Below the pieces are notes generated by a model. That model made no database searches. It saw only the letters and a program-made list of their open reading frames with translations, and was not told where the DNA came from. The position numbers were made by a program, and so were the translations under genes. Below are positions 1 to 5,993 of a stretch of 8,746 nt of DNA, piece after piece; the stretch's first letter is position 1, and each line of letters starts with the position of its first letter. The DNA lies in NCBI GenBank assembly GCA_022574115.1, contig JACZSS010000072.1:1-8746 (forward strand), read 5' to 3'. Source of the stretch: Candidatus Heimdallarchaeota archaeon. GTDB taxonomy: Archaea > Asgardarchaeota > Heimdallarchaeia > Heimdallarchaeales > Kariarchaeaceae.

Positions 1-1
1 C

Positions 2-2095
2 GATATTGACCGCCTGGTTAAAATGGTGGACAACAACAACGATGGCTTTTATGAAACTCATGAATTAATTGGATCTGAAACAACCATACTCCTTGACTTG
101 AAAGAGTTAATCTTTATCTACGATCCTGATATTCTTCAAATTCCTCATGGAGATGGGATGACACTTCCATATTTGGCAAATAGAGCTAGAAAAAATCAGA
201 TAACTGAAAAATTCTGGCTAGGTCGACTCGAAATAGCCATGAAACCTAGAAAACGAGCTCCTCCCCAACAATTTGTTACCTATGGTAATATCGTGATCAA
301 AGAGCAGGTATATTACTTACCCGGGCGTATCCATTTAGATTACGATAATTCGTTTTTACTGTATGAATCAGATATATCAGGGCTAATTGAATTATCAAGA
401 ATGTCATCTGTACCCTTGGAACGAGCCAGTAGGACATCTATTGGAACCATATTAACCGGTATTGAATTAGTCATTAATCAGGACAAAAAGTACAGAACCT
501 TATTGCCTGCAAGCCAACCAAATGAAGAGACATTCAAATCAAGCGCGACTCTATTATCAGCTGATAACGGAGGGTTAACTTATGAAGGACATCCAGGGGT
601 CCACGATCGGGTATGGGCATTGGATTACACCAGCATGTTTCCATTCATCATGCTGAACAATAACATCGGCTCCGAGACCATTCTTTGTGGTCATGAGGAA
701 TGTTTGAATGTCAATGTAGTTCCTGATATTGGGTATCATATCTGCACCAAGGTTACTTCGGTAGTTAAACGAACTCTTGAGCTAATATTGGGCAAGCGAT
801 TACTTACGAAACAACTTAAACAAATGGATGAACTTAGTGAGGAGTTGACAACCAAATACAAACGTATAGATTCTGCATACAAATGGGTGTTAGTTTGTGC
901 TTTTGGATATCTAGGATTTCGAAGTACACGATTTGGGACAATAGAAGCACATCAGGCAGTAAATGCCTATTCCAGAAATATCCTTCGTAGATCAAAAGAA
1001 ATTAGCAGAGATTTTGGATTTGAGACTGTACGTGGAATTGTCGATAGCATCTTTATTAGGGCGAAAAACATAAGGGATGACACTAATGAAAAAGTGATTG
1101 AAATACAACGTACGTTGACTAAGGAAATAGGTATTCCAATTGACATTGAAGGAAAGTACAATTGGGTCGTGTTCCCGCATGTGCGAGATTTCGCGGAGGT
1201 AGCTGCTCTTAATCGGTATTTTGGATACTATGCCCATGGTGAATTTAAAATTAGGGGAATCAGATCCCGACAAGCAAGTGTAACTGAACTTGAAGTCAAA
1301 TTCCAAGCGGAAGTCTTGGAAATACTCAAACCTGCAATGTCTGCACAAGACTTTTTGGAGCTCATTCCTCTTACTTACAAATTACTTCGAAAATATCGCC
1401 GAATGATTGTGGATGAAGAAGTTGATATATTGGATCTGGTATTCAAAATAAAATCCCACGTTGGTGCTGGAAACTACCAATCAAAGACCGTTCAAGCTTT
1501 GACAGTGCAACAATATTCGTTAGCTGGATATGATATCAAAGCTGGTCAAAATATGAATTATGTGGTCATGGATGATAGGCTCCGTACAGCCAAGAGGATA
1601 ATGATCGAACCCCAACTGAAACGGGAATTACAATTCGATCCCGGAAAACGAATTGGTTATGACAAGAATTATTATGTGAAAGTATTAAAAAAAGCGTTGT
1701 TGGAGATGGTCGAAGCTCCTCAACGTCAGTATTTTGGCCGTTTATTGTATGATATTGAGGGTGAAGAGCAGAGTTTGGATCAGATATTTGAGATCGGTAA
1801 CCAAAGTAAGGATCTTGAGCTCTTATCTGCACCAATTGATAAATCTGATCAATCGATCAAAATTGCCAAGTACCCAGAAGGAGATTATCGTTCCAATAAA
1901 CCAGTTTCACTTGCAGAACAGCATGATTATATTGAAGATGCAAAGCGAAAAAAACGAAAAAAGAAAAAAGCAATTGAGGAATATTGGGAAGTAGATGAGG
2001 AAGTAGAAACAGATCAAAAGGTACCTTCAAAAAATTCCATGAAAAAGAATGGATCTAAGAAGACCGTGAGGTTGCTAGACTCATTTTTTGATTGA
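2..2095 (+). CDS. polB2: PolB2-type family B DNA polymerase (5' partial)
   Basis: The reading frame is already open at base 2 and the exonuclease domain is incomplete, so the true start lies upstream and the ATG at base 23 is internal. Numbering from that ATG, residues 1-140 are the end of the 3'-5' exonuclease domain and the palm, fingers and thumb follow. Polymerase motif A is DYTSMFPF (D201, near base 623). Motif B is KWVLVCAFG (K287), where most replicative enzymes have KxxxNSxYG. Motif C is GIVDS (D341, near base 1043) instead of YGDTDS. The VCAFGYLGFR and GIVDS forms are typical, as I remember them, of the PolB2/Dpo2 group, whose Saccharolobus member is damage-induced and linked to error-prone synthesis. 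Exonuclease motif II reads HGDGMTLPYL where active enzymes have NGDxFDxPYL, so proofreading is probably lost. A lysine/arginine-rich stretch precedes a PIP-like C-terminus (VRLLDSFF). Family B assignment is firm; the PolB2 subgroup is likely; a translesion role is inferred. Confidence 0.85.
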   Translation, partial: DIDRLVKMVDNNNDGFYETHELIGSETTILLDLKELIFIYDPDILQIPHGDGMTLPYLANRARKNQITEKFWLGRLEIAMKPRKRAPPQQFVTYGNIVIKEQVYYLPGRIHLDYDNSFLLYESDISGLIELSRMSSVPLERASRTSIGTILTGIELVINQDKKYRTLLPASQPNEETFKSSATLLSADNGGLTYEGHPGVHDRVWALDYTSMFPFIMLNNNIGSETILCGHEECLNVNVVPDIGYHICTKVTSVVKRTLELILGKRLLTKQLKQMDELSEELTTKYKRIDSAYKWVLVCAFGYLGFRSTRFGTIEAHQAVNAYSRNILRRSKEISRDFGFETVRGIVDSIFIRAKNIRDDTNEKVIEIQRTLTKEIGIPIDIEGKYNWVVFPHVRDFAEVAALNRYFGYYAHGEFKIRGIRSRQASVTELEVKFQAEVLEILKPAMSAQDFLELIPLTYKLLRKYRRMIVDEEVDILDLVFKIKSHVGAGNYQSKTVQALTVQQYSLAGYDIKAGQNMNYVVMDDRLRTAKRIMIEPQLKRELQFDPGKRIGYDKNYYVKVLKKALLEMVEAPQRQYFGRLLYDIEGEEQSLDQIFEIGNQSKDLELLSAPIDKSDQSIKIAKYPEGDYRSNKPVSLAEQHDYIEDAKRKKRKKKKAIEEYWEVDEEVETDQKVPSKNSMKKNGSKKTVRLLDSFFD

Positions 2096-2134
2096 TAACA
2101 AGTTTGAATAAATTCATTCTATCAAAGCACCATT

Positions 2135-2172
2135 GGATTGAGAATTAACAACCTCAGGTTGCAACTCAATTC
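2135..2172. other. Compound inverted repeat between polymerase and ABC gene
   Basis: An outer stem pairs GGATTGAG (2135-2142) with CTCAATTC (2165-2172), with one G-T wobble. Inside it lies a second dyad, CAACCT-C-AGGTTG (2149-2161). In RNA this could be a stem with an inner hairpin; in DNA it could be an operator. No long T-run follows, so it is not a typical terminator. It lies about 40 bases after the polymerase stop and about 40 bases before the TATA box of the next gene. Function unknown. Confidence 0.4.
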
Positions 2173-2213
2173 ATCGATTGATCAGCGCGCCTCCTGACGT
2201 TTCTGTTCAACAG

Positions 2214-2224
2214 GATTATAAATT
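2214..2224 (+). promoter_or_regulatory. TATA-like box for the ABC gene
   Basis: TTATAAATT lies with its centre about 26 bases before the ATG at 2246. That distance would place transcription start at or next to the start codon, which fits a leaderless archaeal mRNA. No Shine-Dalgarno sequence precedes the ATG. Confidence 0.5.
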
Positions 2225-2245
2225 AGATAAATTGGCAAGATAGCT

Positions 2246-2893
2246 ATGAAATTGCCGTTTCAAAAGCATTTATCCCTATTGAAAACTTACGTCGCACCTT
2301 TCAAATTGCGCGTTCTGGTAATTTCTATCCTTATCCTGCTCAATGTCAGGATCAAGATTATTAGTCCTCAGATCATCAAATTCTATCTTGACAGTGTTAC
2401 AACCACTGCAGATCTGAGTGTAATTCAAACTGCTGCCATTTTGTTTATTGGACTGGCTATTGTTCAAGAAATCGTTTACATCATCAATGTCTACTTGAGT
2501 GTTGATCTAGCATGGTTAACAACAAATAATCTACGATTAGACCTTTTTAGACACACAGCGAATTTGGACATGACGTATCATAACCGGCATAAGCCTGGAG
2601 AGATGATAGAACGAGTTGATGGAGATGTCAACGCATTAAGCAATTTCTTCTCCGTGTTTTCGCTGATGATCGTGTCAAACATCTTGCTTATTATTGGCAT
2701 TCTGATAGCGATTTTTCTTGAAAGTGTCAGAATCGGAGTTGCATTTACAGCTTTAGTAGTCATTGCCATTTTCCTAATGGTCAAAACTAGATTATATGCT
2801 ATTGAGGAATGGAAGGAATCAAGAGAAGCAACTACACAACTAATGGGATTCATCGAGGAGCGACTTGGTCACACAGCCAAAATTACTATTTAA
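2246..2893 (+). pseudogene. ABC exporter, truncated in the membrane domain
   Basis: The 215 residues match the first part of a type I (MsbA/Sav1866-like) ABC exporter half-molecule, normally near 600 residues. About four hydrophobic membrane segments are visible (roughly residues 19-40, 60-84, 134-158 and 160-181). The cytoplasmic loop reads LDMTYHNRHKPGEMIERVDGDV, a well-conserved signature of this family, and the segment FIEERLGHTAKI corresponds to the place where intact members continue into the fifth helix. TAA follows immediately. The remaining helices and the whole ATPase domain (Walker A, signature motif, Walker B) are absent, and I found no continuation in other frames over the next 110 bases. 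A TATA-like box sits before the ATG, so the stub may still be transcribed, but it cannot be a working transporter alone. It looks like a deletion remnant rather than a frameshift. Confidence 0.8.
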
Positions 2894-3006
2894 GATGCAT
2901 TTTGTTCTATTTTAGGCTTGTATACCTGAAAATTGTAAATAATGCAAATTCACAATGAGCTTTGGATCGATTATTTTTTGAATAGTTGGTAGAATATATC
3001 CAAATT

Positions 3007-3423
3007 TTATCCCATTGATGGATGAATTGAATTAATTTTGATTGAAATTTTAATCCTTGATTCTGATTCTTTTCTGTAAGGATAACTATCTTTGTTTAAG
3101 TATTTTTTTGCTAAAAGGTCAATATGCTTCTCTGCCACATCACCTACTGCAGCCTCAATTACTTCTCCATCAATTCCTAAGTACCGATAACCATTTTCTG
3201 GATCTAATAACGATAAAGCAACTGCAGCTCCAACGACTAAATGGTTTGCTTTAACTCTCCCTGTAGCTGTATTTACAGTAATAATTCCGTTTTTAAAATC
3301 TTCATCGCTCATATTAAACCACATGGGGGATACATGAGGTTTTCCACTTGGTCTCGTAAATGCTATATTTGCAAAACCTGTTTTTTCCATTAGTATATCT
3401 CTAAATTCCGTTAAGTCAGCCAT
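3007..3423 (-). CDS. F420/FMN split-barrel protein, PPOX superfamily
   Basis: This 138-residue protein fits the pyridoxamine-5'-phosphate-oxidase-like split barrel, and within it the short F420-binding (FDOR-B type) group found in archaea and actinobacteria. Signs are the N-terminal FANIAFTRPSGKPHVSPMWF strand pair, the TGRVKANHL segment that contacts cofactor phosphate in relatives, DPENGYRYLGIDGEV in the central strands, and a C-terminal HIDLLAKKYL helix followed by YPYR. Length is normal for the family and the gene looks intact. Such proteins act as homodimers in the cytoplasm, reducing unsaturated or quinone-like substrates with reduced F420 or binding flavin; substrate and cofactor cannot be told from sequence alone. 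It is transcribed alone, converging on the ABC remnant. A TATA-like TTAAAA about 27 bases before the ATG suggests a leaderless transcript. Confidence 0.87.
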   Translation of the reverse strand: MADLTEFRDILMEKTGFANIAFTRPSGKPHVSPMWFNMSDEDFKNGIITVNTATGRVKANHLVVGAAVALSLLDPENGYRYLGIDGEVIEAAVGDVAEKHIDLLAKKYLNKDSYPYRKESESRIKISIKINSIHPSMG

Positions 3424-3445
3424 AACATTAGTTTAGTTTAATATG

Positions 3446-3455
3446 ATTTTAAGGT
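3446..3455 (-). promoter_or_regulatory. TATA-like box for the split-barrel gene
   Basis: On the minus strand CCTTAAAATC is centred about 27 bases before the ATG that begins at 3423, the spacing expected for a leaderless archaeal transcript. A second AT-rich run, ATATTAAA, lies nearer to the start and is less well placed. Confidence 0.4.
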
Positions 3456-3571
3456 ACGGTTTAAGTCGATTATTTGATTAGTCCAACTTTTAGAATTATA
3501 ACCATAATCGTTATTTCGATCGATCACCTCTAATATTTAAATATTACATGCCGAGGCAATTCTGACAATCA

Positions 3572-3601
3572 GGTGCAACAAGTTTATATAAAAATTGCAC
3601 C
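3572..3601. promoter_or_regulatory. TATA box enclosed by an inverted repeat (candidate operator)
   Basis: GGTGCAA (3572-3578) and its exact reverse complement TTGCACC (3595-3601) enclose TTTATATAAA, the most canonical TATA box in the window. A dimeric regulator bound to the two arms would block TBP. The box is close to symmetric, so it could drive transcription either way. The next gene to the right starts about 245 bases away and the one to the left about 150 bases away, so the transcript is either long-leadered or non-coding. Confidence 0.45.
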
Positions 3602-3846
3602 ATTTGGTATTCAGAGTACACATTTCCCAGGATTGCATTTAATTGCTAGTATACTAGTATCGATCGATCGAATACACCGCGCATCTCACAGAATTTGTTA
3701 GCTTGGGGAATTTCTCGATCGGTCGAAAATATTGCTGATGAGGGTCTACGATGGATCGACCGTAAAAATTATCGTGAGTATCATTTTGATATTTGGAGCA
3801 TTAGTTCTAAACTCAAACTTTAATATCGAATCGCCGAGTTGAGGTT
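3602..3846. other. Intergenic stretch with palindromes, no gene seen
   Basis: No reading frame or recognisable RNA gene is visible. It holds two perfect 12-base palindromes almost end to end, CTAGTATACTAG (3646-3657) and TCGATCGATCGA (3660-3671), and a near-palindrome at 3715-3726 whose CGGTCGA pairs with TCGACCG at 3756-3762. Another TCGATCGA copy lies further left at 3516-3523. If the TATA box at 3583 fires rightward, this whole stretch would be transcribed. Confidence 0.4.
3819..3827 (+). promoter_or_regulatory. TATA-like box for the zinc finger gene
   Basis: TTTAATATC is centred about 24 bases before the ATG at 3847, which suits a leaderless transcript. A GAGG at 3841-3844 sits only two bases before the ATG, too close to act as a normal ribosome binding site. 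Confidence 0.4.
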
Positions 3847-4128
3847 ATGTCATCCGAAATTTGTACTCATTTTGGCGAGATAAACCATGAATTGACCCTT
3901 GAAACTCCTGACACTGCAGAAGGATGCTTTGAATGCTTGAAAATTGGTAGTGAGTGGGTAAATCTCCGACAATGTCTAACTGATGGAAAAATAGGATGTT
4001 GCGACAGTTCACCAAATCAGCATGCGACCAAGCACTATCAGGAAAGCAGTCACCCGGTGATTCATTTAATCGAAAATAATATTGCTTGGTGTTTCGTGGA
4101 CGAAATCGGTAAAAAACAGCCTTACTAG
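3847..4128 (+). CDS. Single-domain UBP-type zinc finger protein
   Basis: The 93 residues form one UBP (ubiquitin carboxyl-terminal hydrolase-like) zinc finger and little else, as in the small stand-alone UBP proteins of bacteria and archaea. The pattern is C6-x-H8, C27-x2-C30, W37, C43, C51-C52, then SSPNQHATKH (H59, H63), H69-P and WCFVDE near the end. In eukaryotes this fold binds the free C-terminus of ubiquitin; the role of stand-alone prokaryotic versions is unknown. At C43-x2-D46 the second ligand, usually Cys, is Asp, and N39 and K48 stand where relatives I recall have His. The fold may hold fewer zinc ions than usual. The gene stands alone, with a TATA-like box about 24 bases upstream. 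The reverse-strand frame over the same DNA shows no such motif pattern. Confidence 0.88.
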   Translation: MSSEICTHFGEINHELTLETPDTAEGCFECLKIGSEWVNLRQCLTDGKIGCCDSSPNQHATKHYQESSHPVIHLIENNIAWCFVDEIGKKQPY

Positions 4129-4554
4129 TTTTCCCCAAGTATGTAAAGCCAAACCCAGCTAAAATATGAAAAGATGAAAAATGTCGTGAACCGCTGAAGC
4201 AACAATTATCTCTTGACTGCATCGAGCTCTTTTTGTTTGCAAGTAACCCACCTAAGTTTTTAATCACTTCTTGGCTAGATAATATCAAGAGACGTTGAGC
4301 GTCATATATTCAAATCTACCAATCGTCCGTTTCGATCAGATAATAGTACACGCTGAGAAAATACGTGCAGTAAAAAGAGCATCGTGGCTGAAAAGTTTTC
4401 TAGATCTTCAACATGCAATCTATGAAGAATTTGCAAATTCGCTAGCTTGATTCTTTCAGTTCTCGGTTGATCGATTAAGCTCCTTTCAACAAAATACTTC
4501 AAATAATCTCACGAATTTCCCTGAAATAAGCATTGAAGGATTAACACGTCGTGG
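4129..4554. other. Intergenic stretch with possible short coding remnant
   Basis: No confident gene. One plus-strand frame (TTG at 4295 to TGA at 4448-4450, 51 codons) has a protein-like composition, including AVKRASWLKSFLDL and HAIYEEFANSL, but I do not recognise it and it has no promoter or ribosome site. The reverse strand has a 66-codon frame (4302-4502) over the same bases, so at most one of the two is real. T-rich runs at 4230-4236 and 4257-4262 could end transcription from the zinc finger gene. Confidence 0.25.
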
Positions 4555-5253
4555 ATGAAATCACTAAGCAAGCATTATCATAAGATGAGGAAAAAATATC
4601 CAGATGAAAAAATCATGCTAGTTTTTGATATCGATGATACAATTGTTGACATCAGTATTCCGCTCCTCTACGTGTTAAAAAAATATGATTACATTAATCG
4701 AACTGCCCATTTCAGAGGAATGACGCAGAAAGATATGGTATTTGAAGAATGGCATATTCAAGATTGGCTTCCAGATATCATTCGGGATACAGCTGAGCAA
4801 GAAAAAATAGTCCAATTCGTACGAGCAAACATGTGGCTTGAAGATACAATACTAATGAGTCACCGACCGTTTCAAGGCGTACTAGAGATTATACGATGGT
4901 TTCAAATCCAAGCTAATACCTATGTGGGTCTCAATACCGGAAGATCGGATTCGTTACGAAAAATTACCCTTGATTCGCTTAATCTTCTGGGCAGCAAATT
5001 CAGAGTTTCATTTTCCAGTGATATCCTGTACATGAATCCCATGGAGGACAAAGTTGAGGAAGACATCAGATCCTACAAATCCAGGGGACTTCTCTATTTT
5101 CAGAAAAAAGGGTATAAAGTGATTTCATTTGCTGATAATGAACCTGCAAATCTAAAGGTAATCGACGATGTCCTACTGGATCCAGAAATCCGACTTCTCC
5201 ATGCCGACACCAGTTTGGATCCTCCAGGAGCTTATCTCCCAAGCAGGCAGTAG
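4555..5253 (+). CDS. HAD-superfamily phosphatase domain, N-terminal part of a broken gene
   Basis: The 232 residues carry the HAD core: motif I FDIDDT (D25 nucleophile, D27 acid/base), motif II GLNTGR (T128), a lysine-rich segment near residue 162 that could give motif III, and motif IV FADNEPANL (D194, E196). The stretch between motifs I and II would be the cap. Relatives hydrolyse phosphate monoesters with magnesium in the cytoplasm; the substrate is unknown. The stop at 5251 appears not to be the original end: from about 5241 another frame continues with PKQAVVGEEYDFDEVV and leads into a second domain. One missing base in the CCC run at 5238-5240 would join them. Restoring this and a second lost base gives a protein of about 468 residues. 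As it stands the HAD part is complete and could fold alone. The start has no clear ribosome site. Confidence 0.8.
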   Translation: MKSLSKHYHKMRKKYPDEKIMLVFDIDDTIVDISIPLLYVLKKYDYINRTAHFRGMTQKDMVFEEWHIQDWLPDIIRDTAEQEKIVQFVRANMWLEDTILMSHRPFQGVLEIIRWFQIQANTYVGLNTGRSDSLRKITLDSLNLLGSKFRVSFSSDILYMNPMEDKVEEDIRSYKSRGLLYFQKKGYKVISFADNEPANLKVIDDVLLDPEIRLLHADTSLDPPGAYLPSRQ

Positions 5254-5495
5254 TTGGTGAGGAGTATGATTTTGACGAGGTTGTACTTCCACGGTTTCTT
5301 CCTAAACGCATTTCCTTTGTCTGGAATGGTGTAAATGATCACAAGCGATTTGCTGCATTTGCAAAATCAAATATTTACTGCGGGGAGGTTGATGTCAGAC
5401 GGCATCCTATAACCCAAAAAATAGTTCTCAAACATTCCAGCTTTGACACACCTGATTTTGAGCGTGCAGACATAACTAAATTCAAGGCTAGGTAA
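5241..5495 (+). pseudogene. Barrel domain, first half (frame-shifted continuation of the HAD gene)
   Basis: This frame has no start codon of its own and continues the HAD protein after an apparent single-base loss near 5240. It reads through LPRFLPKRISFVWNGVND, then NIYCGEVDVR and KIVLKHSSFD, to a TAA at 5493. The order W-x-GVN, then G-E-x-D-V, then a strand ending in H, resembles the first strands of PLC-like phosphodiesterase barrels, such as GDPD and the FAM151/menorin family, where the acidic residues and the histidine lie at the active site. This is a fold-level similarity judged by eye, not a firm family call. Confidence 0.5.
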
Positions 5496-5959
5496 AAAAA
5501 ATTCGTGGTATTGATAGAGGGGTAAAAATCGTTCTTAAGGAAGATGATGGCCTGCTTGATCAGATTATTGTACTGCTGAAAGAGATGAAAATCACAGGTG
5601 AGACCGTCATGTTCGACATTATGTTCGAGATATTTCATCTAGAGGGATTAACAGAGATCAAGAAAAACTTTCCAAATACTACCATAATTACGCGTGCAGA
5701 CTTTTTAGTCCCATTATTGACTCAATTCCCTGAATATGTTGAAAATATCCTCAAAAAATTGGATTCGTTTGGTTTAAACGAGTTCTCAATTAGTTTCAAT
5801 ACCTACAAAAAAGAAAATTTCATTGAGGCATTGGAAGTCCTCGGTTACGATCTAAACCTCAGGGACATTTACACTTTGGATGAATTTCTGCAAGCCATTC
5901 TCTATCTTCCTTCATCCTTGATTTCAACCTTTGATTTTGATGTACGAATAGATGCTTAG
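5492..5959 (+). pseudogene. Barrel domain, second half (second frame shift)
   Basis: The third frame opens at 5492, just where the second ends, next to a run of eight A. It begins KKIRGIDRGVKIVLKEDDG and runs to TAG at 5957. The first ATG (5585) is far inside, so a protein of 124 residues from there would lack the start of the domain. The segment RGVKIVLK resembles the strand KGIKLDFK of menorin-like and GDPD-like barrels, followed by repeated strand-helix units (TVMFDIMFE, NTTIITRADF, EFSISFNTY). One base inserted before the T of the A-run, for example AGG-TTA-AAA, restores a continuous frame with the preceding piece. Two separate single-base losses in one gene mean either a decaying gene or assembly errors. 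It converges on the next gene, with a 34-base gap. Confidence 0.55.
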
Positions 5960-5973
5960 CTTTTATTTCAAGT

Positions 5974-5985
5974 AATCAATTGATT
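5974..5985. other. Palindrome between convergent genes
   Basis: AATCAATTGATT is a perfect 12-base palindrome in the 34-base gap between two converging genes, flanked by direct TTCAAG repeats (5967-5972 and 5984-5989). It might help end transcription on both strands, but there is no long T-run in either direction. Nothing more can be supported. Confidence 0.3.
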
Positions 5986-5993
5986 CAAGCTAG

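Noticed and set aside
992..1348. Reverse-strand frame of 118 codons inside the polymerase
   Set aside because: Shadow of the polymerase gene; the forward frame carries motif C and flanking conserved sequence.
1734..1994. Second forward frame inside the polymerase 3' end
   Set aside because: Overlaps the polymerase in another frame, with no start signal and no recognisable protein.
3736..3770. TGATGA as a possible C box of a C/D guide RNA
   Set aside because: The base before it is C rather than a purine, and no CTGA D box lies at a suitable distance.
3845..4288. Reverse-strand frame of 147 codons
   Set aside because: It lies over the zinc finger gene, whose forward frame has a clear UBP motif pattern; the reverse translation shows no family features.
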